Below, in pieces: positions 24,999-33,276 of a stretch of 64,000 nucleotides of DNA (the first letter of the stretch is position 1; every line of letters starts with the position of its first letter). Under the pieces are notes generated by a model. It was given only the letters and a program-made list of their open reading frames with translations, did not search any database and was not told the origin of the DNA. The DNA lies in contig NZ_CP034693.1 in NCBI RefSeq assembly GCF_004114375.1, positions 1 to 64,000 on the forward strand, written 5' to 3'. A program made the position numbers and the translations under genes. This stretch comes from Halorubrum sp. BOL3-1 (lineage in GTDB: Archaea > Halobacteriota > Halobacteria > Halobacteriales > Haloferacaceae).

Positions 24999-25820
24999 TC
25001 AACTCCGGGTCGACTCATAAAGCATATTCCAATCCTCGGTTGTCCTCTCCTGCTTAATCTTGCCGTCAACAATCTCCGCAAACCCCCAATGATCCATCCG
25101 CGAGAAAATCCACCACCCTACTTTTTCCTCTATTTCAACCCATCTCGAGACACAGTCTGGGCACCTCAATTCAACCAGTCCATTCTCTCTGAAAGCTAGG
25201 CAGATTCGTTGACGACCGCAGCGAGGACACCCATGGAATATTCCTTGCTGGTCCGATACCCTTCGATATCCATTCAAATCGGAGAAGATTTCCTCAGGAT
25301 CTATTCCCGAAACAGAATCTGAATTACTGCGTAAACCGGTATTACCCCGAGAGCCTCCGTTTGAAGACGTATTTAACAATGAAACCGCTTCTTCTGTAGC
25401 GTATTCCTCGATAAGCCTGAATAGAGAATCAGCATCAACTGGCTCAACGCTCAAGTCTTCTGTAAGATTCTCCGCCTCTGACGTGAAGTAGCCGCTGGTC
25501 ACCAGAACCACTTGATCGGCGTCTTCGACCTGTTGGTACAGAGTGGCATATTTCCGTACCTCTTGGCTTCCGACCTTGTTCTCGGCGGAATACCTTTTCA
25601 CCTGGATCAGAATTTTCTCATCTCTAGACTCCGCTACCACGTCGATACCGCGATCACCAGAACCGTCCCGAACCGTAGTATTGAACCCACGGTTTTCCCA
25701 GATCTCTGCGACAAACCTTTCAAACTCGTAAGGGTCCACTGCTCGGATTTTCTGTAGAACCGGTTGTTTAGAAAGGATCCCGCTCATTACATCTGGTTTC
25801 TCAGTGCTTCGGTAAATCAT
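24999..25820 (-). CDS. mrr: Mrr-like restriction endonuclease with C-terminal zinc ribbon
   Basis: 273 residues. The Mrr_cat core is clear: DPYEFERFVAEIWENRGF, then the PD-(D/E)XK residues GSGDRGIDVVAE and ILIQVKRYS, then VVLVTSGYFTSEAENLT. The C-terminal part carries HGCPRCGRQRICL and LRCPDC, a four-cysteine zinc ribbon probably used for DNA or partner binding. Mrr-type enzymes cut modified or foreign DNA. A start at ATG 25787 (MSGILSK) is also possible. It is monocistronic, divergent from the broken nuclease gene beginning at 25981, which has a second Mrr domain. Confidence 0.88.
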   Translation of the reverse strand: MIYRSTEKPDVMSGILSKQPVLQKIRAVDPYEFERFVAEIWENRGFNTTVRDGSGDRGIDVVAESRDEKILIQVKRYSAENKVGSQEVRKYATLYQQVEDADQVVLVTSGYFTSEAENLTEDLSVEPVDADSLFRLIEEYATEEAVSLLNTSSNGGSRGNTGLRSNSDSVSGIDPEEIFSDLNGYRRVSDQQGIFHGCPRCGRQRICLAFRENGLVELRCPDCVSRWVEIEEKVGWWIFSRMDHWGFAEIVDGKIKQERTTEDWNMLYESTRS

Positions 25821-26045
25821 AACCGGCTTGAGAAAGTTTCCTCATCTGTATTGAGTGATACGTGAGCCCTCTGTACTAACCGCAGGGGAGACAAAATATA
25901 TCACTTTCTAAGGATTTCAACAGAGCCAGCTATTTTTGATCAAGAGGAGGTTTCATGAACCTTCGGAAACAGCGATTTGTATGGATACTGAACAGTTAGT
26001 GACCGCTGCGAAGGGGGCAATGTGGAAGACAGTTTTAGAGAAAAA

Positions 26046-27325
26046 CTCAGCTTTGAACGTTAGCGTCGGCTGTTGAGTGAACGAAGAGGTGGTCGATCTC
26101 TTCCATAAGGTCATCGACGCTACGATCATCGTTGTCTCGAACCCACGAGAGCAGGTTGTAAACGGCTTCCTTCAGGGAGTGTTCGAGGTTCGCTCGAAGC
26201 GATGACGCTTTCGAGCGAACCGTCCCCAAGGCTCTCGAATCGAAATCAAGACGAACGAGACTGTAGGCAGCCATCAGAAGGTGCCAGTGGCGACTGGCAC
26301 CTTCGTCGGTCTGCATCTCGCAGTCTCCCAAGCCGAGATCCTGTTTCGAGTCCTCGAAGAACGTCTCGATACGCCAGCGCATCCCGTAGGAGCGAATAAT
26401 GTGCTCGGTCGGTGCGTCGATTTTGTTCGTGGCGAGGTACTTAACCGGATTCTCTTTGTCTTCGTCGTCGGTTTCCTTCTCAGCGATGACTAGCTTCACG
26501 TCTCCCAGTTGGGAGACGGGAAGCTTCTTTGTCCAGATATGGTAGGTTTCGTCCCCGACGTGACGCTCAACGGTGTCGATGCGCTCTTCAAGCGCATCGA
26601 CGCGGATCTCTTCTCCGCCGTAGGTTACCTGTCGGTTGCTCCGGAGTGGGCCGATCCAGTCTTTGCCGTAGGATTCGATGTGTTTGACGAGGTTAGAATC
26701 GTGTGCGAACCACGAGTCGAAGAGGTAGGTGTCCGCCGGGACACCTACCTCGTCTTCGAGTTCGGTGATGATCTCACGGGCGAGATCGTACTTGGTGTCG
26801 TGGTCTGAGTCGTCTTCGTCCTGTTTTTCGTAGAGGCGGAAGGTGAGTGGATAGGCGGTTTTGTCGTCAGCGTAGAAGGCGTAGATGAGGTCTTGTCCCC
26901 AGACGGTGTCACCTTCGGCGTGATCGTAGAAGTGTCCGACGCCGGGGACTTCGTCCCCGGCTTTCCGGTTGATCGTGTCGTCAAGGATAATGTAGCCGTC
27001 CTTCGACCAGCGTGTTTCGCCGTGTTTTTGGAGTTCGTTGAGGCGTTCGTGGTTGAATTGCTGTTCGTCCCAGTCGTACTCGGTGAGAAATTTGTTGAGA
27101 GCGCGTTTGTCTCCAGCTGGAAGGACTTCGCGTGCGATACCTGCCACGGTCTTGTTGCTAGCCGCAACAAGACCGGTGGCGTAGGTTTTCGCGTGATGAC
27201 ACTGTGCAGGTGACAGCGACTCAAACCCGTCGAACACGTGCGTACACGACAAGAAGTCCGTAATCGGCATCATCCGTCTTCGCTACCGCCTACGTCACGC
27301 TCCTACTTCAACGTTCAAAGCTGAG
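26046..27325 (-). mobile_element. IS4/IS701-type insertion sequence, 1280 bp
   Basis: Perfect 16-bp inverted ends CTCAGCTTTGAACGTT (26046-26061) and its complement (27310-27325) bound the element. The flanking direct repeat is agaaaaa at 26039-26045 and 27326-27332. The transposase stop codon lies inside the left inverted repeat. Confidence 0.94.
26047..27273 (-). CDS. IS4/IS701-type DDE transposase
   Basis: A 408-residue transposase with YIILDDTINRKAGDEVPGVG (first catalytic Asp in the DDT motif), TYLFDSWFAHDSNLV (second Asp) and YGMRWRIETFFEDSKQDLGL (Glu). These motifs resemble IS701-like enzymes of the IS4 superfamily. The frame is complete. The start ATG is at 27273, or the next codon, about 40 bp inside the right end. 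Confidence 0.9.
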   Translation of the reverse strand: MMPITDFLSCTHVFDGFESLSPAQCHHAKTYATGLVAASNKTVAGIAREVLPAGDKRALNKFLTEYDWDEQQFNHERLNELQKHGETRWSKDGYIILDDTINRKAGDEVPGVGHFYDHAEGDTVWGQDLIYAFYADDKTAYPLTFRLYEKQDEDDSDHDTKYDLAREIITELEDEVGVPADTYLFDSWFAHDSNLVKHIESYGKDWIGPLRSNRQVTYGGEEIRVDALEERIDTVERHVGDETYHIWTKKLPVSQLGDVKLVIAEKETDDEDKENPVKYLATNKIDAPTEHIIRSYGMRWRIETFFEDSKQDLGLGDCEMQTDEGASRHWHLLMAAYSLVRLDFDSRALGTVRSKASSLRANLEHSLKEAVYNLLSWVRDNDDRSVDDLMEEIDHLFVHSTADANVQS

Positions 27326-27345
27326 AGAAAAATAAAAACGGGTAC

Positions 27346-29751
27346 GTGCCGCCCGGTGTCATTGAGTGGTCGCCCGGGTCAGCACCTATTGAGTATCTCG
27401 AGTCAGAGGAACAGCCTCATTTTGTAGGCATTGGTATGGACAAGGCGCTCACCGTCCGAGGAGATTCAAATACCGATCTACAAGAACAGTCTCGGGCTCC
27501 ACTCGATAAGGTAAAACAGGGACATCGAGGTGAATCTGGATGTCTCTCAGCTGAGGACCCCTTCTGTAACATCATACTGTTGACTGACCAACGGATACTC
27601 CTTTTTATTGGGAGGGCGAACGGTGACATTGTTGTTGAATTCGGTCACGACGAGCATATCCCATCTCATAAAACAGAAGAATCCACAATCGATGATAATA
27701 ATCCGGTTATATTAGCAGATGGGCTCAAGTATCACCTACAATTCTGGCCACCAAACACTGAAAAAGCTATCCAGTATCTTAAGGGACGATTTGAGGAACG
27801 AGCTGGCAGGCAAGAGCAAACCGAGAGAACTGACCGGGCGACAGCCACCGGACCGGAGAGTCAGGAAGGTGAACAGGCTGTCGCCAGACGCACAGGGTCA
27901 GAGGAGAGAGCCTTAGAGAAGTTCGACCGGGACACAGAATATCGGAATTATCATGAAAAAACTCCAGGACGAATTGAGCAGATCATTAACACAGAATCGA
28001 ATGATATTGACGAGATCTTGTCTACGGGTGAGAACCTACCTGACCGGTGGTTAGATATTCATGCACGGTGGGAGAGTCTGCGAACTATTGAGAAGACACC
28101 TCAAACCTCGGTGTCGGTATCGAATCTAAACGGGATCGGCCCAAAATTAGCCGAGAATCTCCAAGAAAACGGCTATGAGACCCTCCACGAGGTTAGACGC
28201 GTCTCAATCTCTGAACTCGTGGAGGTGGATGGAATTGGTACACAAACTGCTCAGAGAATACATAAATATGCCTGTCGTCGGCCTCTTGACCAGATACGTT
28301 ATATAGGACCAACTATCGAGGACAATCTTCGAAAAAATGGTTACCGCCATGGTGGAGATCTCAGTGCTACTTCATTATCAGATTTAGCAGATGTAGAGGG
28401 GATTGGAGACATCCGAGCGGAGAAGATACAAAGACGGGCTGGATCGTGGCTCCCAGACCATGACCACATGATGCCGTTGGTGGTCGATCTGTACTCACCA
28501 CCATTTGATGATATCGACGAGGCAGAGGAGCAGATCAACAAACTTGAGAAGATATTGTTACATCCAGATGGTAAACGTCTACTTATTGTCCTTGAGAAAT
28601 TTAAATCTTTAGAAATAACGGGGCCTAATATAGAAGAAATTGTTCTTGATACGTGTCTTAATTCCCACGATGAGCATGAGAATCAGGCAGTTTTGAGCCA
28701 GAGATGGCTCGGGGTAGCAGAGCGCTTAGTGGACGTTATAACGGGCAGACAAGAGCAGTCTCTTCCTACAGAAATTAAGTCAAAATTCGATGAGCCTGAT
28801 TTCCCCACAACGTCTGTCAGTCCCACTAAAGTCATGACTGGTACTCTCCCTCAAGCAGAGGAGTTGGTTACCACTGGTGAGGAAGAAATCGCTATTCACG
28901 CCCAGTTCGTGACCATCGCAACAGAGGGGGCAAATGTGATTGAGTCGCTAAAAAAGTCAGACATCGCGGGTGTAGATCGAATGCAGGCCGCAATTTCGGT
29001 CCAGATTACGCATGCCCGCAGACTCCTCGCAGAAGGGGCCGATGAGGACACACTAGTGAGTATCAAGCACTTCATTTCGGTCTGTAGTGATTCCATTGAG
29101 ATTGCGCACACTCATCCGGATTATCCGTTTGAGCAGACCATTATAACACTTGCCGACGCAGGAGAGAACAAAGAAATAGACATAAGCGTTATCTCCGAAA
29201 TTAGGGATATCGTTACTGTCGCAGATGATGCACTTGAACAACTTAGCTCACTCGAATACGATCATCCAGCAATCGATCGTGAATCTTGGATTGAGAGCAT
29301 TGAGCTGGCTCTTGAAGAACAGTATCTACCCTCCATTGTACCGGTCCGCGAACAGCTTGAAAGATTAAGTGAGGGTCTGTGGGAGGAAGATGACCTGCAT
29401 ATCTATCACTGGCAGGAGTTTGAGACTCTTATTGGAGATCTCTATCGTGAGGAAGAGTTTGATGTAGAGGTAACACAAAACAGTACAGACTTTGGTGTTG
29501 ATATTTGGGCACATAATGAGACAGAACGCCTTGCGATACAAGTAAAACAGTTCCAGAAGGGGGGAACAGTTGGTCGGGAGACATTACAAAAGCTGGTGAG
29601 TACTCTTGCGAAAGGCGACGCAGATAGAGCGGTGGTCGTCACGTCGGGAGAATTCGCTGATACCGCAAAACGGTACGCACAGGATTTCGGCGACAAGTTG
29701 GATTTAGTTGGATCTGATGAACTGATTCGACGACCATCCGTCTTTAGTTAA
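27346..29751 (+). CDS. Surviving part of PH-like/HhH/Mrr-domain nuclease
   Basis: An 801-codon open frame from GTG 27346. A bacterial PH-like fold is suggested at residues about 25-155 (RILLFIGRANGDIVVEFGH). Two helix-hairpin-helix DNA-binding repeats lie near 265-370 (LNGIGPKLAENLQENGY; VEGIGDIRAEKIQRR). A long helical middle follows, and a C-terminal Mrr-like endonuclease occupies about 685-795 (WQEFETLIGDLYREEEF, DFGVDIWA, LAIQVKQFQ, VVVTSGEFADTAKRYA). The catalytic Asp and QxK residues are present. This frame lacks the native first 22 codons, and its last five residues come from the ISH8 end. A promoter for it would have to lie in the upstream IS. A defence nuclease is inferred. Confidence 0.8.
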   Translation: MPPGVIEWSPGSAPIEYLESEEQPHFVGIGMDKALTVRGDSNTDLQEQSRAPLDKVKQGHRGESGCLSAEDPFCNIILLTDQRILLFIGRANGDIVVEFGHDEHIPSHKTEESTIDDNNPVILADGLKYHLQFWPPNTEKAIQYLKGRFEERAGRQEQTERTDRATATGPESQEGEQAVARRTGSEERALEKFDRDTEYRNYHEKTPGRIEQIINTESNDIDEILSTGENLPDRWLDIHARWESLRTIEKTPQTSVSVSNLNGIGPKLAENLQENGYETLHEVRRVSISELVEVDGIGTQTAQRIHKYACRRPLDQIRYIGPTIEDNLRKNGYRHGGDLSATSLSDLADVEGIGDIRAEKIQRRAGSWLPDHDHMMPLVVDLYSPPFDDIDEAEEQINKLEKILLHPDGKRLLIVLEKFKSLEITGPNIEEIVLDTCLNSHDEHENQAVLSQRWLGVAERLVDVITGRQEQSLPTEIKSKFDEPDFPTTSVSPTKVMTGTLPQAEELVTTGEEEIAIHAQFVTIATEGANVIESLKKSDIAGVDRMQAAISVQITHARRLLAEGADEDTLVSIKHFISVCSDSIEIAHTHPDYPFEQTIITLADAGENKEIDISVISEIRDIVTVADDALEQLSSLEYDHPAIDRESWIESIELALEEQYLPSIVPVREQLERLSEGLWEEDDLHIYHWQEFETLIGDLYREEEFDVEVTQNSTDFGVDIWAHNETERLAIQVKQFQKGGTVGRETLQKLVSTLAKGDADRAVVVTSGEFADTAKRYAQDFGDKLDLVGSDELIRRPSVFS

Positions 29752-31136
29752 GCCTCACACCTCGGTTGTGTAGCGGTAGCGAGTGTCTCTTGTAAGATTG
29801 GTCGCTGCTTGTGGATCTTTTGAGCGTCTTCGATCAGCCGTTCAAGCAGCGGCGGTGGTGAGTAGCCGAGGTACTCACCGAGTTCGTGGAGAATAAGCTG
29901 GGCGTGCGACCGGAAGGTCGCCGCCCAGCGCTCTGTCGGAAAGACAAGCTCATCATCCGCCTGCTCAGTGACTAGATCCAACAAATCGCGGCTTACAAGC
30001 AGCGACAGCAGCGCTGCGTACAGTAAGATCTCCACCACGTGCTCATCGCTCGTGTCGAACTCATCCAGTTCGTACTGCGTCTTCAGCTCGCGGAACAGCA
30101 ATTCAACTTCCCACCGACAGCGGTAGATCTCCGCTAAATCCGCCGGAAAGAATTCTTTTCTCGCCAAATTCGTCATATACAGGTGGTAGTCGTCGGCGTC
30201 CTCGTCGCGGACGCCGACGACGCGAAATCGCTTCGTATCCAGCGACCGTGTCCCGTTGTACGGCCCTCGTTTGAACTCTACTTCGACCTCTACATCGATG
30301 TACTTCCGGTCGAGATCGTCGAGAACAGCGTGGAGCTGCTTGCCCTCTAAGGGAATGGCGCGGCCGCGCCATTCCCGTAACTCCCCCGTAATCACCGGAT
30401 TTGCGTTCTGCTTCAGCCGACTCACGAAGTAGCCGTCGTTCTCGTCGATCAGCGCAAACCGGCGGTACTTGAAGTAGGCGAGATCGAACAACACGAGGCG
30501 GTTCTCAAGCCACGGCCCTGTTTTGAATAGGGTGCTGTCGTGCGTTTTCTCGTTAGCAGTATCGAGCCGTTCAATCGTCTGCTCTGTGGCATTGTGGAGC
30601 AGGTGGAGCTTCGCTCCAGCCTGCTCCTCGTGGCGGGCTTCGAACTGATCTGAGAGAAATTCGTGTAACCGCAACACCGTTCCATCAGCGATCATCACAT
30701 CTCTAAATCGGTCGATATCAGCGTCAGAAGCGTTAGGAACAGCGACCTCGTCGAGCGCGGTCTCGACGAGGTCGCGGAAGTACTTCGCAAGCGTCGGAGT
30801 CAACCGCTGATAGAATCCACTTGGAGAGATCGTCTCATCGGCAGTAGAGTTGTAACAGCGTCTAAATCCGGCGAGTGTTCGGCTTTCGCCTGCGGCGAAG
30901 CCGAACACGAATGCCCAGACGAAGGCAGGGATCTGAAGCTTGCGGTCGCGTTCGACCACGCCGAGTTCCTCGGCGTGCTCTTCGAGGAACTCAGAAGGAA
31001 ACAGTGTAGTGAGCCGACGCATAATTCGAGTTGAGGAGTCGTCGTTGTACACAGACACGACTTCCTCATTCCTTCCGAAAGATGCCTCGATAAGCCGCCG
31101 CTGTCACGCGGTTTCTCGCTTAACTAAAGACGGATG
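29735..31136 (-). mobile_element. ISH8-type insertion sequence (IS4 family), 1402 bp
   Basis: Perfect 19-bp inverted ends CATCCGTCTTTAGTTAAGC bound the element, flanked by 10-bp direct repeats attcgacgac (29725-29734 and 31137-31146). Length and duplication size match known ISH8 elements. Confidence 0.95.
29748..31058 (-). CDS. ISH8-type IS4-family transposase
   Basis: 436 residues. The DDE residues are visible in MIADGTVLRLHE (Asp), LVLFDLAYFKYRRFALID (Asp) and YRCRWEVELLFRELKTQYEL (the YREK-type signature with Glu, diagnostic of IS4). The frame is intact and ends within the left inverted repeat, antiparallel to the host gene. Confidence 0.94.
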   Translation of the reverse strand: MSVYNDDSSTRIMRRLTTLFPSEFLEEHAEELGVVERDRKLQIPAFVWAFVFGFAAGESRTLAGFRRCYNSTADETISPSGFYQRLTPTLAKYFRDLVETALDEVAVPNASDADIDRFRDVMIADGTVLRLHEFLSDQFEARHEEQAGAKLHLLHNATEQTIERLDTANEKTHDSTLFKTGPWLENRLVLFDLAYFKYRRFALIDENDGYFVSRLKQNANPVITGELREWRGRAIPLEGKQLHAVLDDLDRKYIDVEVEVEFKRGPYNGTRSLDTKRFRVVGVRDEDADDYHLYMTNLARKEFFPADLAEIYRCRWEVELLFRELKTQYELDEFDTSDEHVVEILLYAALLSLLVSRDLLDLVTEQADDELVFPTERWAATFRSHAQLILHELGEYLGYSPPPLLERLIEDAQKIHKQRPILQETLATATQPRCEA

Positions 31137-31178
31137 ATTCGACGACTTAGCGAATCAAGTATCCCACCACGCGAATAG

Positions 31179-31380
31179 GACGTTGACTGGTATCAGAAAT
31201 AGAAATTAGCGGCCGTGTTTAGATGTCCCTGAATAGGTGAAACAAGAATCGCTACTGTTGAGCGGGATTCGGTTATAATTATTTCACGGTATAAATATAC
31301 TCACTAAGCACACGTCACGAGAGGAATTTTTACCCCAATCTATATTTTTCCGGCTTTATTATTATTTACTACCCTTAGTG
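31179..31380. other. AT-rich intergenic region
   Basis: No gene is seen. TATA-like tracts (cacggtataaatatactc near 31280) could drive the structured segment downstream. Confidence 0.4.
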
Positions 31381-31390
31381 ATGATCGCTG

Positions 31391-31485
31391 ACGGTTCATA
31401 GCCCGACGTGAGCACTCTAACCGTGAGGTGGAGGCCACTAGGGAGTCCACCGGAGCTAAGGGTAATCCCGATTCCGGTGTTCACC
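31391..31485 (+). ncRNA. Possible structured RNA: three adjacent hairpins
   Basis: Three perfect stems occur in succession: acggtt/aaccgt (31391-31396 with 31419-31424), ggtgga/tccacc (31427-31432 with 31446-31451) and ccgga/tccgg (31450-31454 with 31473-31477, inner ggg/ccc). A ggtg-tt-cacc alternative follows at 31476-31485. The segment is GC-richer than its AT-rich surroundings and has no ORF. It could be a free-standing small RNA or the 3' end of a lost IS200/IS605 element with its guide-RNA-like tail. It lies about 120 bp upstream of the small ORF at 31602, so a leader function is also possible. The strand is uncertain. Confidence 0.4.
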
Positions 31486-31601
31486 ATACTAATTTGAGGA
31501 GTTGTTGGTTACGGCTTTAGTCGCCCACGAGTGAATAATAAGTGATTTTAGCTGGATCGGAGACCCCTGTATCTTTCATATAGGGAGACTAACTGACGAT
31601 A

Positions 31602-31877
31602 ATGGCAAAAGACCCTGTCGAGGAATTTTACAACTCGTTGATGAATTCTATGAACAATGCGGATCAGTCTCTGGGTGCGCTTGAGGTTCTGGTAACGGTG
31701 AAGGGTTTCGAACAGCGTGTTCAAGAGGGGTATGCGAAAGAACTCGGTCTTGATGAGGAGCAACTCGATCGGATTCTATCGCAGCTTATTGACGCTACTG
31801 TGGAAGGAGGTGAAAATGTAGATCCGGAAACATTGCGAGAGACGATAGACACCACTGAAGGATTCTTCGACCAGTAG
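31602..31877 (+). CDS. Small acidic helical protein, unknown function
   Basis: 91 residues, acidic and predicted helical (ALEVLVTVKGFEQRVQEGYA; LDEEQLDRILSQLIDATVEG). No cysteines, no membrane segment, no recognised domain. ATG 31602 is the first start after an intergenic stretch of more than 400 bp that contains the hairpin cluster. It is monocistronic, convergent with the UDG-fold gene. Composition is typical of haloarchaeal accessory proteins. No function is proposed. Confidence 0.6.
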   Translation: MAKDPVEEFYNSLMNSMNNADQSLGALEVLVTVKGFEQRVQEGYAKELGLDEEQLDRILSQLIDATVEGGENVDPETLRETIDTTEGFFDQ

Positions 31878-32034
31878 CGATTGAGGTACGTCAGCGAACG
31901 ACATCACTGCGAACAATGTCCGCATCTCACTGCTGACGCCGTCCTGTCCCACCTCGTTCAACACAGCAGCTAATGTCGAAATCCACACGTCGGCTTACTG
32001 AACGCGGTCCAGGCGGGCAGTAACTGGGTCAGAG

Positions 32035-32889
32035 CTACACAAGGTCTGCGATTTTTGTTGCTAAGTCATCGTAGTATGGATCTTTCCAATTGTTCCGGTA
32101 TGACTTATCGGGTTTACCGAGATCATCGGGGTTGAATTCTGCGTATTGGGAGAGATTGCTGCTAGCGAGACTAAAATGATACGCTGGGATTACTTTGAAT
32201 CCACGCTGTGAATCGTATGTTGGGAATAACGATTCAGCACGTTTTGTATCAGGCATGACTATCTCAGTAGTTCCCTTGCCGGCGACTTCCGCCCCGAGCC
32301 CGAACTTGTTGAAACAGTGTTCAAAGTTTCCTGATGCGTTACCCTGTGTATCAGCAGAGAAAACAACTACAACGGAAGGATCTACTGCTTCTAACTCCTG
32401 TTCAAGATATGGTGCGCAGCTCTCACGCGCTGACTCGTACGTTTCCCTCCCCTGTTCTGAGTGAACGTCATTACACTTCTTGACATTCGTATAGTATGAG
32501 TCAATATCGTAAGAGACTAAAGTTGAAATAAATCGCTCAGAAAGGCTGAATCCATTATTATTAGACTTAGCGATATCAAGCAGGCTTCTGTCGCTATCCT
32601 GCGTAAACCAGTCTGAATCAACTGAATCACCATCGTAATCGAACTCCTGATTTTCATCAGAAGCATTCTTTGCGTTACGTCCGCCCTCAGCGTTGCCGCC
32701 GGGAGCCTCACCGAGCAGAAGCACTTCGCTGTCAAGGGTGTCGCCTGTCCAGTACCCATAGAATGGTTTGTAGTGTCGGTTACAGTCTCGGTGTTCACAC
32801 TCGTTACATGGCCCGATTCCGGTTGAATTTCGGTTGGTTCCTGTCCCGTACCAGTTGGCGGCAGTGTCTGCGGGGTGATATTCCGACAT
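32035..32889 (-). CDS. Uracil-DNA glycosylase-superfamily protein
   Basis: 284 residues. The UDG fold is suggested by motif A-like LLLGEAPGGNAEGG near residue 58, YYTNVKKCN, the helix YLEQELEAVDPSVVVVFSAD and a motif B-like segment PAYHFSLAS in place of the usual HPS. Cysteines in CNECEHRDC near the N-terminus plus later Cys in KKC and ESCAPY could hold an Fe-S cluster, as in family 4/5 enzymes. Whether it removes uracil or acts as a divergent defence-associated member is not clear from sequence. It is monocistronic in the nuclease-rich stretch. Confidence 0.7.
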   Translation of the reverse strand: MSEYHPADTAANWYGTGTNRNSTGIGPCNECEHRDCNRHYKPFYGYWTGDTLDSEVLLLGEAPGGNAEGGRNAKNASDENQEFDYDGDSVDSDWFTQDSDRSLLDIAKSNNNGFSLSERFISTLVSYDIDSYYTNVKKCNDVHSEQGRETYESARESCAPYLEQELEAVDPSVVVVFSADTQGNASGNFEHCFNKFGLGAEVAGKGTTEIVMPDTKRAESLFPTYDSQRGFKVIPAYHFSLASSNLSQYAEFNPDDLGKPDKSYRNNWKDPYYDDLATKIADLV

Positions 32890-33276
32890 AGACTCACATA
32901 TATTGGATATCAGAAAACTTTTTTGAATTAACTTATTTCGAGATTCAGTTATGTTTGATAGTGCGTGGTGGTGAGCATGAATGGTTGATAAAAAGTATAT
33001 GACTAGTAACCCACCAAGGCGTGTATAGTAATATGAGGAGAATATAACTGATTAAATAATGTAGACTTTAGCGGGATGCCATAGTAGGGATCTCTAAGGC
33101 GGATCTATATGTTGTGAGATATTTCTTTTCGGGGTAATTAAACTCCTTAACCCAGCATAGATGGCGTAGCAACAGCAGGCCAAACGATATTGTAATGCTG
33201 TATACTATCTCTAATTCGCCCCACTACCAGCACCCTTAACAATTTATGCGTTACACATGTTTAGCGGCATATACCT
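32890..33276. other. AT-rich intergenic region
   Basis: 387 bp between divergent genes, with many stops in all frames. No repeat or RNA is recognised. It presumably holds both promoters. Confidence 0.5.

Larger units (their letters stand above)
25981..31178 (+). pseudogene. PH-like/HhH/Mrr nuclease gene, hit by an IS near each end
   Basis: The original gene can be rebuilt exactly. ATG 25981 starts MDTEQLVTAAKGAMWKTVLE. The IS at 26046-27325 enters after 21 codons. Removing it and one 7-bp duplication (agaaaaa) joins the frame to KNGYVPPGVIEW at 27333. At the other end, removing the ISH8-type element and one 10-bp duplication (attcgacgac) changes the tail from IRRPSVFS to IRRLSESSIPPRE, stopping at 31178. 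The ancestral protein would be about 830 residues. The central part survives as the ORF at 27346-29751. Confidence 0.88.
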
